Origin: Pogona vitticeps
Lineage: Eukaryota; Chordata; Lepidosauria; Squamata; Agamidae
Length of the DNA stretch: 64,000 nucleotides
Reading direction: 5' to 3'
Assembly: GCF_051106095.1 (NCBI RefSeq)
Contig: NC_135783.1
Location: forward strand, 308,774,322 to 308,838,321
Positions 1 to 11,240 of the stretch are shown here, piece after piece. The notes beneath the pieces were generated by a model. The model had not been told where the DNA came from and ran no database searches. It worked only from the letters and a program-made list of their open reading frames with translations. Numbering within the stretch: the stretch's first letter is position 1; each line of letters begins with the position of its first letter. Position numbers and translations under genes: made by a program.

Positions 1-1861
1 AAAAACCTGAGTTGCAGAATCTAACATTTCAGAATCATACATTCTCCTACTATAGATGTAACAAAGTTTAATTTGGCCGTCAGTCATATTTTAGTACTGG
101 AAAATAATAATTGTTCAAAGGTAATACACAATTACTAAGAATTTGAAGGGAAATGAATTTTTTATTATTGTTGCTCATAGTTTCTTTAACAGCTTGGAGG
201 GGCATCTTTCTTCGCATCTATATGTCTTCACAAGCAGTACAAAAAAGGCACATAATTCATCCCTTTTGCCTTTAGAAAAGATGCTGGAAAGCAGTTTCTT
301 AAACAGAATGGGAAGAAAAAAGATGGAACTTAAGTCCTGTGGAATCTAGATGTTTGGGACACTTATGTTCCGCCGAATTATGATTTCTGTATTTGAATGA
401 GGTGCATCTAAGAATTCTGGAGGGTGTTATAATTAGAGAATTTTAAAACAGACTATAAATTTGCACTTGACAATCATGGACATAAATATGCTTGTCCCTC
501 AATACTACAAAAGCAAATGTAATAATATGACATAAAGAAATAAAAAGAGGTCTCTAACTGAAGCTAAAGAGGGCTTGCTTTGGCGTTCACAGTGTAGCCC
601 TATTAGGGTATGTTTTAAAACATGTAGAGCCCTCATACCTTGAGAGGCTCATACTCACCCTGTCCCCTGTGGTTCCTTTAATACTGTGCAACATGACAAT
701 CTGAGGAAGCAGCAGTTCTGTGCCTAAATAGCCTCTCCAACTGAGCCTAATGTTGCTGGTCTTTTGTTTGCAATCTTACATCCTGTCTGTGGTTTATGAG
801 ACTGGGTGGGATGTACTTTTCTAGGCTGGGGTGATTGACTGTCTATCCAGCACTAATTGTTCCTTCCAGACATTGATTTCAAAGAACCTCTGTTCTGAGT
901 GCTTTTTTTGTCTTTTCGTCCATTGGTGGCAGTTGTTTGCTGTTGATCTGTTCAGTTGATTGCTAAGTATGTGTGCTATAAAGAAAGCAGCATAAACAAA
1001 CATGTAATTTCAAGCAACTGTAAATAAGTACTTTTTATTGTTTCTCCTACAATGTCTCAGAATAAGTTATTGAGACTTTAAGTGCCAATTAATGAGAAAA
1101 GAATAGACTCTGTGGAACTTGTAGCTATTTTCCTCTGTGGATCTCTGTGCTTCTACTGCATAGCAAAAGGATAAATTTACCAGAAATTCAAAACTCTGGA
1201 ACAGATGTTGGGGGTGATTGGTTCACATAGAGTCTACTTGGGTGTAGAAGCCTCTTCTCTTCATACTGTTGTTTCCATATTTTATTAGATGACAGGGGAA
1301 ATAGGGCAAATGCAACCTTTTACCTCACACATTTTAAGCCACAATAGGGTTATAGGGGGCATGCAAAATATAAGAGACTGTGTCATTAATGGGATTTCAG
1401 GGTAATAAATATTCTGAAGTGGTTTACCACTGCCTTGAGTTTGGAAGAGTTGAACAGAGCTGTTAACAATAGGACATTTTAGAGGTTGCTCATTCATAAT
1501 ATCTCTATAAGTTGGAGGTGACATGACACCACATAACAACACAACAACATATTTTATATGTCATCTTTTTATTTTTAATGGAGGATGCACTCAGAAAAAT
1601 CTTGTCATAAAAAAAAACATATACACTTGAAACGGAGTGTAGAAGTGGCCCCGTAAGCTTTACTCCATAGTAATGGAGAGTGGAGAGAATAACCAAGGAT
1701 ACCATCAGTTCATAAATAGAAAGGTTTAAAGAGGGAAAATGTTTAACTGGAATGTTATAATCTGTTTTTCTTCTACTACTGGCAAAAAGACCACTGTACA
1801 ACTCTTCTGCAGAATTAAGAGACAGGACAGGGAAGAGGAAATGTTGAGAGTTATTTGAGAG
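1..1861. other. Gene-free stretch
   Basis: AT-rich DNA with no credible exon. Around 1390-1445 a short antisense match to the SINE body (the complement of a stretch reading 'taaaccacttc') suggests an old SINE scrap. Reading frames here are short and unconserved in character. Confidence 0.5.
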
Positions 1862-1862
1862 T

Positions 1863-2142
1863 TACTATTTTGTTTCCCCAAAAAATAAGACAAGGTCTTA
1901 TATTAATTTTTGCTCCAAAATGCATTAGGGCTTATTTTCATGGGATGTTTTATACTTTTCATGTACAACTATCTACATTGATTCAAATACAGTCATGTTA
2001 TCTTCCTCTGGTTGCTGCACAATGGTGGAGGTTTCACTTAACTGGGGCTTATTTTTGGGGTAGGGTTTATATTACGAGCATCCTGAAAAATCATACTAGG
2101 GCTTATTTTAAGGTTAAGTCTTCTTTTTAGGGAAACGGGGTA
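1863..2142. mobile_element. Miniature inverted-repeat DNA transposon
   Basis: The left end reads GTTTCCCC followed by an A-rich run and ATAAGAC. The right end, reverse complemented, reads TTACCCCGTTTCCC, so the element has terminal inverted repeats. Internal repeats of 'GGCTTATTTT' match a MITE family I recall from reptiles and other vertebrates, here as a diverged copy. It has no coding capacity. The superfamily (hAT or other) is inference, and a target duplication is not clear. Confidence 0.65.
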
Positions 2143-5100
2143 ACACTGAATTTCAGGTCCTGACATAACAAAAATGGATGTGTCTAATTTTTTAACACAT
2201 CACACACCTATCAATAGGAAGGAAAGGATTGTGCAAATGTCACCAGACCAAAATTTTGCAATAGATTTCACAGGAACAAAATCAGATTCTTGGGGAGAGG
2301 GCACCAATAGTTTGCAAAAAAAAATTGTCCTGTGACTGTCCCTATTTCATCTTGCTTTGATGGACCTTCTTTTTCATAAAGGGTTTTGAGTCCATGTTCC
2401 TATCTTCTTTTTTGTTTTCTGTACCTGATTACTCAATTTCGCATGCCCATTTTATTATTTTTGGTCTCTCTCATTCGCATACATGGATTTTGACTTTGTG
2501 CAAATCCTTGTCCAGAATACTGTAGAGCTGAATAGCTTTTGGCTGAACCTCTCTTCAACCACGTGCTTCCTTTTCATCCAACCCACCAGTCTGAAGAAAA
2601 TTATTGTTGAAATATAACTCAGCTCTTCATGCACAGTTATTAATTCCATGCAGGAAATGATTATCATGTGTGAAAACTGCAAAATTAGTTTTGGAGGTTA
2701 TTTCAGGATGTTTTTCCATCATGCAGTCCCCAAATAATCTTGCAAAACTAGTTTTCCCATCCATCGGTAGCGCTGAAATATTTCATATAGTATTTTAATG
2801 TATCCACAACATGTTTAGGGCATTCTGGAAAATATCAGCCCCCTGTAACTCTTTTTTTTTTCAGTTGCATGCCTTTAGGAAGAACTTTTAGAGCAAAAAC
2901 CCCCATGTCAATGACATTGCAGCAAAACCTGGAACACAGCCATGCTGACGAAAGTGAAGACAGCACTCTAGGATCTTTTATTTAAAAAGGGCGAGGGAGT
3001 AAAATATCCTGTGGTTCTGTACTTTCTCATTCCAGCTTCTCTGACATCAACGTTAAATCAGGTTTAGGCAAGTGCCAAGGTATCAGTGCATGTTGTACCC
3101 CGAATTCCCAATTCTGCAACCTATTGCATGCGGTTCTGTGTTATAAGGATGTCAGTTAAGCTAAATGGCTGAACTTGTCCCTTTTGCTGGCAGGTTTTTT
3201 TGTTGGCACAGTCGTACATTGTCTTGACTCTCCTCCCAGTGTAGGTGACCTCTGGCTGTTAACCAACCTCCTAGGCAGATACTGCAAATATGCCTTTGGT
3301 AGAGCAGCCTTGGGCTTTCAGTTGCTGACAGCTGGTCAAAACGTGGCAAAGTGGATGTTAACCTATCATCTTTTGTACATTTTAGAACCCTCTGCTGAAG
3401 ACAGTCAGACGGAAATTCTCTGCAAAGCAAGACAGATTATTTATGGCCTTATAGCATCTACTTGAAGAGGAAATATTATTTTTAGTCACCTTATTCCAGT
3501 TTGTATGTAAATAACATCACTAGTCCTAAGCTTGTTCACAGTTATGTAAGTGAATTAGTGTGTTTTTACTCCACCCGAAGAGGGGATTACAAAACCATAT
3601 TATTTTATTTCTTGTTACCAACTTCTCTACAAACATTGCTGGGAAAGGGATTGCCAGAGTAGCTGCTAGAAATGCCCAGCCTCACTCTGTGGTTTGAACC
3701 AAAAGTCCAGTCGGCTTCTGAAAGGGAAAATCAAAACAAAATTGTGAAATGCCCCAATGTTGTTTTAAATTCCGCTTTTGGCTCCGTTGCAGCAGTTAAT
3801 ATCATTGCCAAACAAGTATATTTGGCAGAAGCCTGCAAAGCTTTCTAAGAGAAGGGCGAGAGGCAGGCAGGGCCCGTGGGCTGGTCTCCCTGAGGGGAAC
3901 AGGGTCAGATTGCCCTCCGGCTCCTTCCAGGTAAGTCCAGCCACCTCTGGGTTGACTCTGAATTAGGGCCTGGTTTCATGTATTCTCCATGGATCCTCTG
4001 TGTGATGGCTTCACACCACAGGCTTGTTAAAACTTCATTTCTTCTCCCCTCCCCTTGGCCAGATTAGCAGAGACTCGGCCTAATACTACTAATGGCCGCC
4101 CTTGCTGCTTTAAATAACTCTGCCTGAAGCTAGGCCCTCACAATACGAATGGCCCTCAAGGTCCGGATTAGGAGTCACATGCCCTCAAAAGATGACTCCA
4201 GAATCGTTTGCATCTCTCTCTCCATGTATACATCTACCAAAACGAATCAGAATCCCTGCCTCCCCCCACCCGGTTTGAATATACCAATACAGTATTTAGT
4301 TATTTTGCAAGGAAGGCGGGGATTAAAGGAAGCGATCAAGATTTTGGATGAGCTTCTTGAAATCCGGTAGGTCGGAAAATGTGTAGCAACTTCACCGTGC
4401 ATTTGCAGGAGGTAAAAAAGGAAGAATGCGCAGTTGTGTGCATTTACACCCTGCACCTCATATGAGGCTTGATCAGGCCAAGTGGGTGCCTTTCTGATTT
4501 CTGTGAGAACCCTCAGTTCCCTTGGGCAGGGTGAGGGGATGAAAGAGAGAAGTAAATCCAGGCTGTCTAAGAATATATATGAATCGAGGGGAAATATTAA
4601 TGGCAAGGGAGAAAACTTCACACAGTAAAAGTCCTCAAAGAAAATGAGAAATGTTTTGCTAAAAATAAAAAGAATTAAAAACCACTATAGAATATCAGCA
4701 GATAGGAATATAAGCAAGTAATACTGAGGTCTTATGAATTGTTCGGAAAGTTTTACACATTGTTCAGACAGTGGCATTTTGAGACAAGGAATAAACAGCC
4801 TCTATATTCCAAAGGCCGTGTTGAGAAATGTTGTGAAGAGTGATCCTTGTGAAGAAGGAGAGTGTGTTTCTGTACTACACATGTAAGTGGGCCAAATGTG
4901 AGAATATTGTACCATTTTTAAAAGGTCCAGGTGGAACATTCCATTTCCTTTTCCTTCAGCTTCTGTCCTGTGTGATTAAGAAAGATGTTCATGAGTTGTA
5001 TGGATTTAACTTGTGCTCATTCAAATGAAGTTACAGACTACTGGCATTAAAGTTTTGGTGAATTTAGTGAAACTTTTGGACAGGAACATACCAAGAGACA

Positions 5101-7202
5101 AGAAAAAACGAAGACTAGAGGAGAGTCCTAACCTTACATGGTAGGTGCACAGAAGATGTGGATATTTTATATGAAGTCAAATAGGAGCAAAATGCGATGG
5201 TGCATTTTAGCAAAGGCATTCAATTATATTTTAATGAATCCCATCTTTCTTTCTGTTGCTTCAGTAATACTGTATGACCTCATTTTACTGAACATGTGGC
5301 TGCCTTTCTGGTATTTGTGGATTATCAGCTGACTTGCATGAGGAGAAACAAAGGCCTGCTTGTAAAAGGTTGTAGGGGATAGCTGGCTTGTGGGTGTTCT
5401 AGGAGCTTGCTTGTTTGCTTGTATTTACTTAAAGCCTACAAAAATAAACCAGAACTTCAAAAGGCTATTCAGCTGCTACATACAGCTTAAGGTAAGCTTC
5501 TTGTCTGCTTGCTTGCAATGAAAAACTAAGCAAGATACTTTACCATTGCTACGCTTTAATTGTGCTATTCAAATAGTGGAGCATCCCATATGCAGTGTAT
5601 AGTTAAACATGTTATATTGTCCAGAAGCGACAAAATCTGAAAAATGAGCTCCATACCAACAATTCTATACGGAAAATCTGGAAGCAGTTTCTGTTATCAG
5701 CAAAGGAAGCTACATTCAACATTTTTATCACAAGCATAAAATAAATTATGCAAATTTATATAGGTTGTTGAAGAAACATTTGGGTTTTTTGTTATTTTAG
5801 TAATTTAATCTCAATTTGCTTCTGAAGCATATAGTTTAGTCATCACCTGCAGTAGTACTGGCAATAGTTTATTTTAGACAGTGCTATCTGTGTAAAATCA
5901 GATATTCTGTCCTATTTACTGTAAAATCTTAAAGAGGAAGAAGATGAAGTAGTATTTAGATTCATTATACACAGAAAACTGTGAATATAAAAAGGTTTCA
6001 CATATGGATCATATCAATTCACTCCGTCTTGCAGTAGATGTGTAATTCTTACTATAAAAGTTTTTAAGATTATTGATCCCTTCTGTGTTTTACATCACTC
6101 AGTTGATTTTTCAGAGATCACTCTGTACACTGACTTTTCATATCTCCCCAACCCAACTGTTATTGCACAGGGGGCAACCAGGTTAAAAGGCTATTTTATT
6201 TTTACCTTGGCTTTGTGCATGCAAAGTAACCTAAGGATGATAAGGAACAGGGGATAAATAATTCCATGTTTCTTTGACCTAGTACAGCGTGAGCAGTGAT
6301 ACACACAACCTTAAGCTCTTGGCTGATGCAAGCCATAGAAGCAACCACAGCATCTAGTAGAGTCTGTTCTATTATTGTACACTACCCTTCTCCATTTTAG
6401 GACTGTGACTAAGGGTGTGGCCACACTGGTACAAAATGCAGGAAATGCTATGGGATTGGATGTGCCGATCTACTTTTTCTCTCTCTCCCTGTTGACCACA
6501 TGACATCAAAGCCAAAGTGAATCAGCCTGGAGTCCCATTCCCATCTGTAATTTTTACCTCCCCTGCTAGGACTTTTTTTTTTAACCACCGGATCGATTTC
6601 AGTCCATTCCACTAGTGTGATCATTTGAACCAATAAAGCAAACTGTGATTCTTGACACTTTGCCTTTCCCTTCCAGGCAGAATATGCAATCCCCCCCCTT
6701 TTGTTGTTGTAGTAACAGCTTCATGCTAGCACTGTTGTGCTGGGGCATCTAAGTAGAAAAAGAAAATAAGAGACTGAGAGGAGTGATGTTGACAAGCTGC
6801 AAACAAGATACACTGAATTGTACTATCCAATCTGTTTCATTGCTGCTTAGTAAACTTATTCTATTTCTATTTGAATTCGTCAGAAGATTCCCCAGGGTTG
6901 AGTACAGAATTATGCTCCAAAGCCACACAAGCTAATTTTGGTCATTGATGGAAATAACACTGTCTTTATTCTGTTGTTAGGTGCAACAGCTGTGTTGGTA
7001 AAATATTGTTTTCTACTTCTAGAAGAGGGTGTTTGCAGTGAACTCTAGGACAAGGTATAGTTCTATATACTTTTATTTTTTTGATTGCTTTCATAATTAT
7101 GTAGTGAAAGGATTTCGTTATGAGTTCTATTAAGTATATTCACAACTGTGCCTCAAAATATTTGTATATATCTATCACAGCAACAACTAAAACAATAGTA
7201 AT
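2143..7202. other. Gene-free stretch
   Basis: No exon could be supported. An open frame at 3175-3465 has no ATG start and is open on both strands, so it is treated as chance. A donor-like AAG/GTAAGC occurs near 5490 without a reading frame. No first exon resembling 17662-17789 was found here for the terminal exon at 7986. Confidence 0.45.
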
Positions 7203-7360
7203 AATAGTGTGCCATTACGTCCATTTCAACTTATAGTGGTCCTTTCCAGAGTTTTCAAGATAGTGAGTACTCAGAAGTAGTTTATCATTCTCTTCTTCTG
7301 TGGACACCCAGGGGCTGTGCATTTTGCCCATGTCTATGCAGGCTGGCTCTTTTCTTAAGG
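7203..7360 (-). mobile_element. tRNA-derived SINE fragment (Sauria-type)
   Basis: Antisense match to the SINE body: the phrases 'cctttccagagttttc', 'cactcagaagt'-like text and 'ctcttcttctg' recur at 15668-15893 and 21363-21475. The tRNA-like head is not recognisable, so this is the 3' part only. Confidence 0.6.
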
Positions 7361-7985
7361 TGCCAGAAATCACAACTGGAACCAAAGAGACTGAAAACAG
7401 TTGCTGCGGGTGTGGAGGAGGAGGAGCCCTGTGTGGAGAGGGGCAGAGACACACACAAGCAGGTGCACCCTTAGAGGGATCTCTGCCTAGTATTTTGTTT
7501 TTTATTCTTTTACATCCATTTATAGCTTAACATGTAGTCCGGGCAGTGATTTAGATATCTCCTTGTGTTCTGAAAACAAAAGTAAAAATTATCTGGAAAG
7601 CAACTGTTGCTGCACCTTTAAAGCAACTAGTAAAAGTCTGAAAGATGGTTAAGGAATGATTGTCTGCTGGATGCTGGATGTATTTATCATTTGAACCTAA
7701 ACAAATAAAACACATTTTTATCCGGTTAGCTTTCATTTTATAAATGTTGGTGTCTGCCAATTTTTGTTACGTCTATGTATTACAGCCTACTGTATATTTC
7801 CACATTCTAGGTTCAGATTTTGATTTTAGACTTTATTTGTGAAATATTCCTCTGTGGATCTGTGCATTTTAGTGGAATGTTAAAATAATAGGAATATTCT
7901 AACACACTTGGTATATACAGAATTTCAGTAAATAAAGAGTCCATACGAAAGCTTTCCAAATTAACACATCTAATTGTTTCATTAG

Positions 7986-8208
7986 GTACAAGATGGATGC
8001 TACTTGTGTGATGTGGGGACTAATTTGGCTGATCATACTCTTCTTTATTGGATGGCCCGTAAGCATTTTCTTAGGAGGACTGTATGGATTCTTCTCTCCT
8101 CTGACAACTTTGGTAGGCTTAGATGACGTCAGTGATATTCTACTGAGAGGAGTAAATGTGGGAAGGCAATGTGCTAAGAATGTGCACAATGGAAAGCCTC
8201 TCTTTTAA
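7986..8208 (+). CDS. Terminal coding exon of small membrane protein, paralog 1
   Basis: Unrecognised family. The exon follows an acceptor (tttcattag) and enters in a frame needing two bases from an upstream exon, the same phase as its two paralogs at 21839 and 23527. It encodes about 74 residues ending at TAA (8206-8208). A hydrophobic run, WGLIWLIILFFIGWPVSIF, carries a central WP, followed by LYGFFSPL, then a polar tail GLDDVSD...NVGRQCAKNVHNGKPLF. The shape suggests a membrane hairpin or one long membrane span with a conserved basic C-terminus. Identity to the other two copies is clear around LYGF, GL(D/E)D and VGR(Q/E)CA(K/R)N. It is the most diverged copy, four residues shorter at the start. 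The ATG at 7993 lies inside the exon and is probably not the true start. Its first exon was not found. AATAAA follows at 8568. Confidence 0.7.
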
Positions 8209-8567
8209 TATAAAGGCCAGCCAGCTAGTATTCTTCTTTCTCCCATGATGAATTTTTGCAACTGAAAATGTTCCTGTTTCTATCGAAAAGTAATTCAGGG
8301 TTTAAAGGATATGCTTTATATTTGCATTCTATAAATAAGTAAATGTAGACACTGGAATCTGTTGTTCCTATTTATGTCACCTTTTCATAAGTTAATGTGC
8401 TAAAACCAGAGATATCTAAATTAGAGCCTCAGATTTCTGCCAGATCTGTGTTAGAATAGAATGTCAGATTCTTCAAACCTAAGCATTCTAGAATTTGGAC
8501 ATAGCTACATTTGCTGTGACCAAACCCCGCAAGTATGATTTTGCTCTTGTCTTGTATGTTAACTTAC

Positions 8568-8573
8568 AATAAA
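8568..8573 (+). promoter_or_regulatory. Candidate polyadenylation signal, paralog 1
   Basis: AATAAA 360 bases after the stop codon of the exon at 7986-8208. Other AT-rich hexamers lie nearby, so its use is inferred. Confidence 0.4.
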
Positions 8574-8849
8574 GAAATTATTTGCTTATTGATGTTAATG
8601 CTTCATACCTGCATTCAGTTACTAATGTATAAATTTATAGTAAAACAGTCACTGTTTGTTACACTTAACTTTTCTCTGAATATTTTACAGTACATTATTT
8701 TTATGTTGGTTCTTTGGTATGTTAATTATAATAAGTATCACTTACGATATATAGATAATAAAACTACTTCAACTTACTATTTGTTCATACTGTCTTTTAA
8801 ATTGGTGTTCTGGGTTATTAGGGACCAACATCTCCTTCATATCAGGAGT

Positions 8850-8918
8850 AACATTTTCATACTCGATGATCCATAGGGTCCCTTCCAGCTCTGCAGTTCT
8901 AAGATGATGATGATGATA
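8850..8918 (+). mobile_element. Short SINE tail
   Basis: Contains 'gatgatccatagggtccc' and 'ttccagctctgcagttcta' followed by a GAT microsatellite. The same module ends the SINEs at 31565-31674 and 55648-55786. Confidence 0.6.
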
Positions 8919-9429
8919 TTTCTCTTCTCCTATACACTACTTTCAATCTCTGCTCTGTTTATGTGTAAGAGATTGAGTGCTCATGGTGATTTCATTACAT
9001 GTTGTAACATCCACACTAATAGAAGGGATCAGCACTGGAGGTAACTTCAAGATTTGCAGATGTATGTTGTGTCAAGTCATAACAACTTTCCTCTCCCCAA
9101 CACAGTCTGCCCATGCATTGAAAAACCAACAGTACTCTATTTGCTACTATTTGCTTGCATTTCAAATAGGGCTCATGCAAGATTTCAGCACTAACAGTGA
9201 ACCGTAGGCCTTTAGCTGTGGCCTCCAGCCACTATTTTAGAATGGAAATTACTGATTCTGGCTGCTAAAGCCTAAAGTGATGGTCAGGTATGTAGAGATT
9301 TTCACAAATGTATCTGCAGAGGCTGCAGTATTTGAGAGGAATACTTTTATCCTCAAGTGCTCCCAACTACCACTGTCTCCCTACGAAAAAGACATACATG
9401 CTTATTCCAGTGTTCTGCTCCAGGATGTA

Positions 9430-10010
9430 CTACTGCAGCTGCATTTGGTTTTTAAAACTAAAACAAACACAAATATGGCCCTTGTGTAGTTTAGTTCTTA
9501 ACAAAATGCAGAGCTGTGTAATAATAATGATTCTTAGCCCAGAGCTGTAGATATTGTCTCCTAAGAGCTTCATGTAAATGTTAAACATGAGTGACATAAC
9601 ACAGCTCTGTGGAAGGCCACTTTGCATGTCTTACAAAGCAGGGTGTCCATCCCTACTTGTTACCTTCTAGCATCTGAATGAAAAGCAAAAACAGCTCAAG
9701 GCTGGGACTAGTGTATTATATGTGGTGGAGCAAAGGGTTATGATCCACAGTATCCAAAGTAACTTTCAGAACCATGCAAATTCTGCAGCATTTCTCCTGT
9801 CTGTCTTCAGAAGTAGATTGTTTACCAGGGCAAACTGATATGGTCTTGAGTTCCTATGCCTTGGTTATCTTGGCTGGAAGCCAAATTGGAAGGGATCCAG
9901 AAAGTTACCAAAGATGAAATCTAAGTGGACATCTTGCCCATGTCATATGCTCTCTGGACTATGAATGATTCAACTGGGCTCTTCTTCATTTTTGCCAGGC
10001 TTATTTTTAG
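9430..10010 (-). mobile_element. L2/CR1-type LINE relic, reverse transcriptase part
   Basis: The minus-strand frame at 9430-9627 reads MQSGLPQSCVMSLMFNIYMK then LLGDNIYSSGLR. This corresponds to the L2-type RT block usually seen as VPQGSVLSP..FNIYMKPLGE..RSxGLR. The YADD catalytic block that should follow has decayed. DNA up to about 10010 continues the degraded antisense element. 5' truncated and non-functional. Confidence 0.65.
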
Positions 10011-11054
10011 AAGTTGTCTGTGGCCAAACACAATGCCTTTCTGCAATAAAGAGAAAATAATTGGTATGTTTATTCACCATGTTTTTTGATGCAGTTTACT
10101 TTGTGGGCAAAATGTTCTTGAGAAGAATAACTCAGAGAAGATCAGTTGCTACTGTCAGCCATAGTTTGCATGTACGTATTTGTTACTTGGGCTGTTTGTT
10201 TACATTACCTTTTTCTGTGTGAGAGTTGATACCCAGCCTTGCTTTTTATCACACAATGAACAAATAATTGACCAAACAGAAGTAGCAATGGTGTGGTTTC
10301 TTCCCGTGTCAGCATCACATATTCTGGAAAACGGGACAAACATGGTTTGGGGAGAAGCCATTGGGTCTTCACATTTGGTCAGAACATCTCATTTACCTGA
10401 GGAGATGTGATTCCCTTGCTGTAAATATAACATAAGGAGAGTTTTCCTCCAACACACCCCAATGCAACCTGTTGCAACCCTGAAGTAAGTGCAGCAGTTC
10501 TACAACAATTTTACCTGAACTGAAAATTGCTTGAAACGGGTAAATATATATGTGTTTAGATTCCTTGTTCTGTCTTCTCCAGTTGTTATATACCGGTGCA
10601 TCATAAACATAGTAAGATTTTAACAGCTCCTCTCATTGCAGTTTTTCACATCCAGGCATGCATGAAGATGGATAAATTCTAACTTTACTTGAAGAACCTG
10701 GAGAATTACAGTAAAGCAGCATTTACCAAACCAGCCATCATAGCCAGCTGACACACCTGCAGTACAAGCATATACATAACATAACTAATCAGAAGTAAGT
10801 ACAAGTTCAAAAGTGTATAAGAGAGTTAGGCCTGGGACCTGTTTGACTTTACACAACCTGCAGAAGGAGGTACCGAGGACTTTGTAAAAACGTAAGTTGG
10901 CTATTTTGTTCTAGCTGTCTCTTCACTCTCTCACTTAGATGAAACCTACATTCCATTAAACCACAGTTCTTTTTTGTTCACATTCTCTCAATCTCATACA
11001 CAAGTAGATTCTTAATAAAACAAAATGCTTATCTGAAGAGACAAATTGGTTGAA
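10011..11054. other. Gene-free stretch
   Basis: No exon, structured RNA or clear repeat recognised. Confidence 0.45.
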
Positions 11055-11240
11055 ATTATGTACTGTCAAGTCAGAACTGCCTCATAGGGACCTTAATAGG
11101 GCTTTCAAGGTAAGTAAGATATTTAAGGAGTTGTTTTACGAGTTCTACACCCCCAGTAAGTTTCCATGGCTAAGTGGGGGGATTTGAAGCCAGGCCTCCT
11201 GAGTCTTGGTCCATCACTCTATCCACTATATCACACCAAG
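11055..11240 (-). mobile_element. tRNA-derived SINE
   Basis: Antisense copy. Its 3' end, at the left, reads 'tgtcaagtcagaactgcc', resembling the BovB tail. At the right end the complement of 'ggtgtagtggatagagtgatgga' and 'gggttcgaatcc'-like text gives the tRNA-like head. Related copies lie at 24993-25181, 53262-53372 and 58160-58345. Confidence 0.7.

Noticed and set aside
3175-3465. 96-codon open frame, protein-like in composition
   Set aside because: No ATG start, the opposite strand is also open, no recognisable domain, and no convincing splice sites. Frames of this length are expected by chance in 64 kb.
4149-4370. 73-codon frame ending in GRRGLKEAIKILDELLEIR
   Set aside because: The end looks helical, but there is no upstream splice context or family match. 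Overlapping frames on the other strand are equally long.
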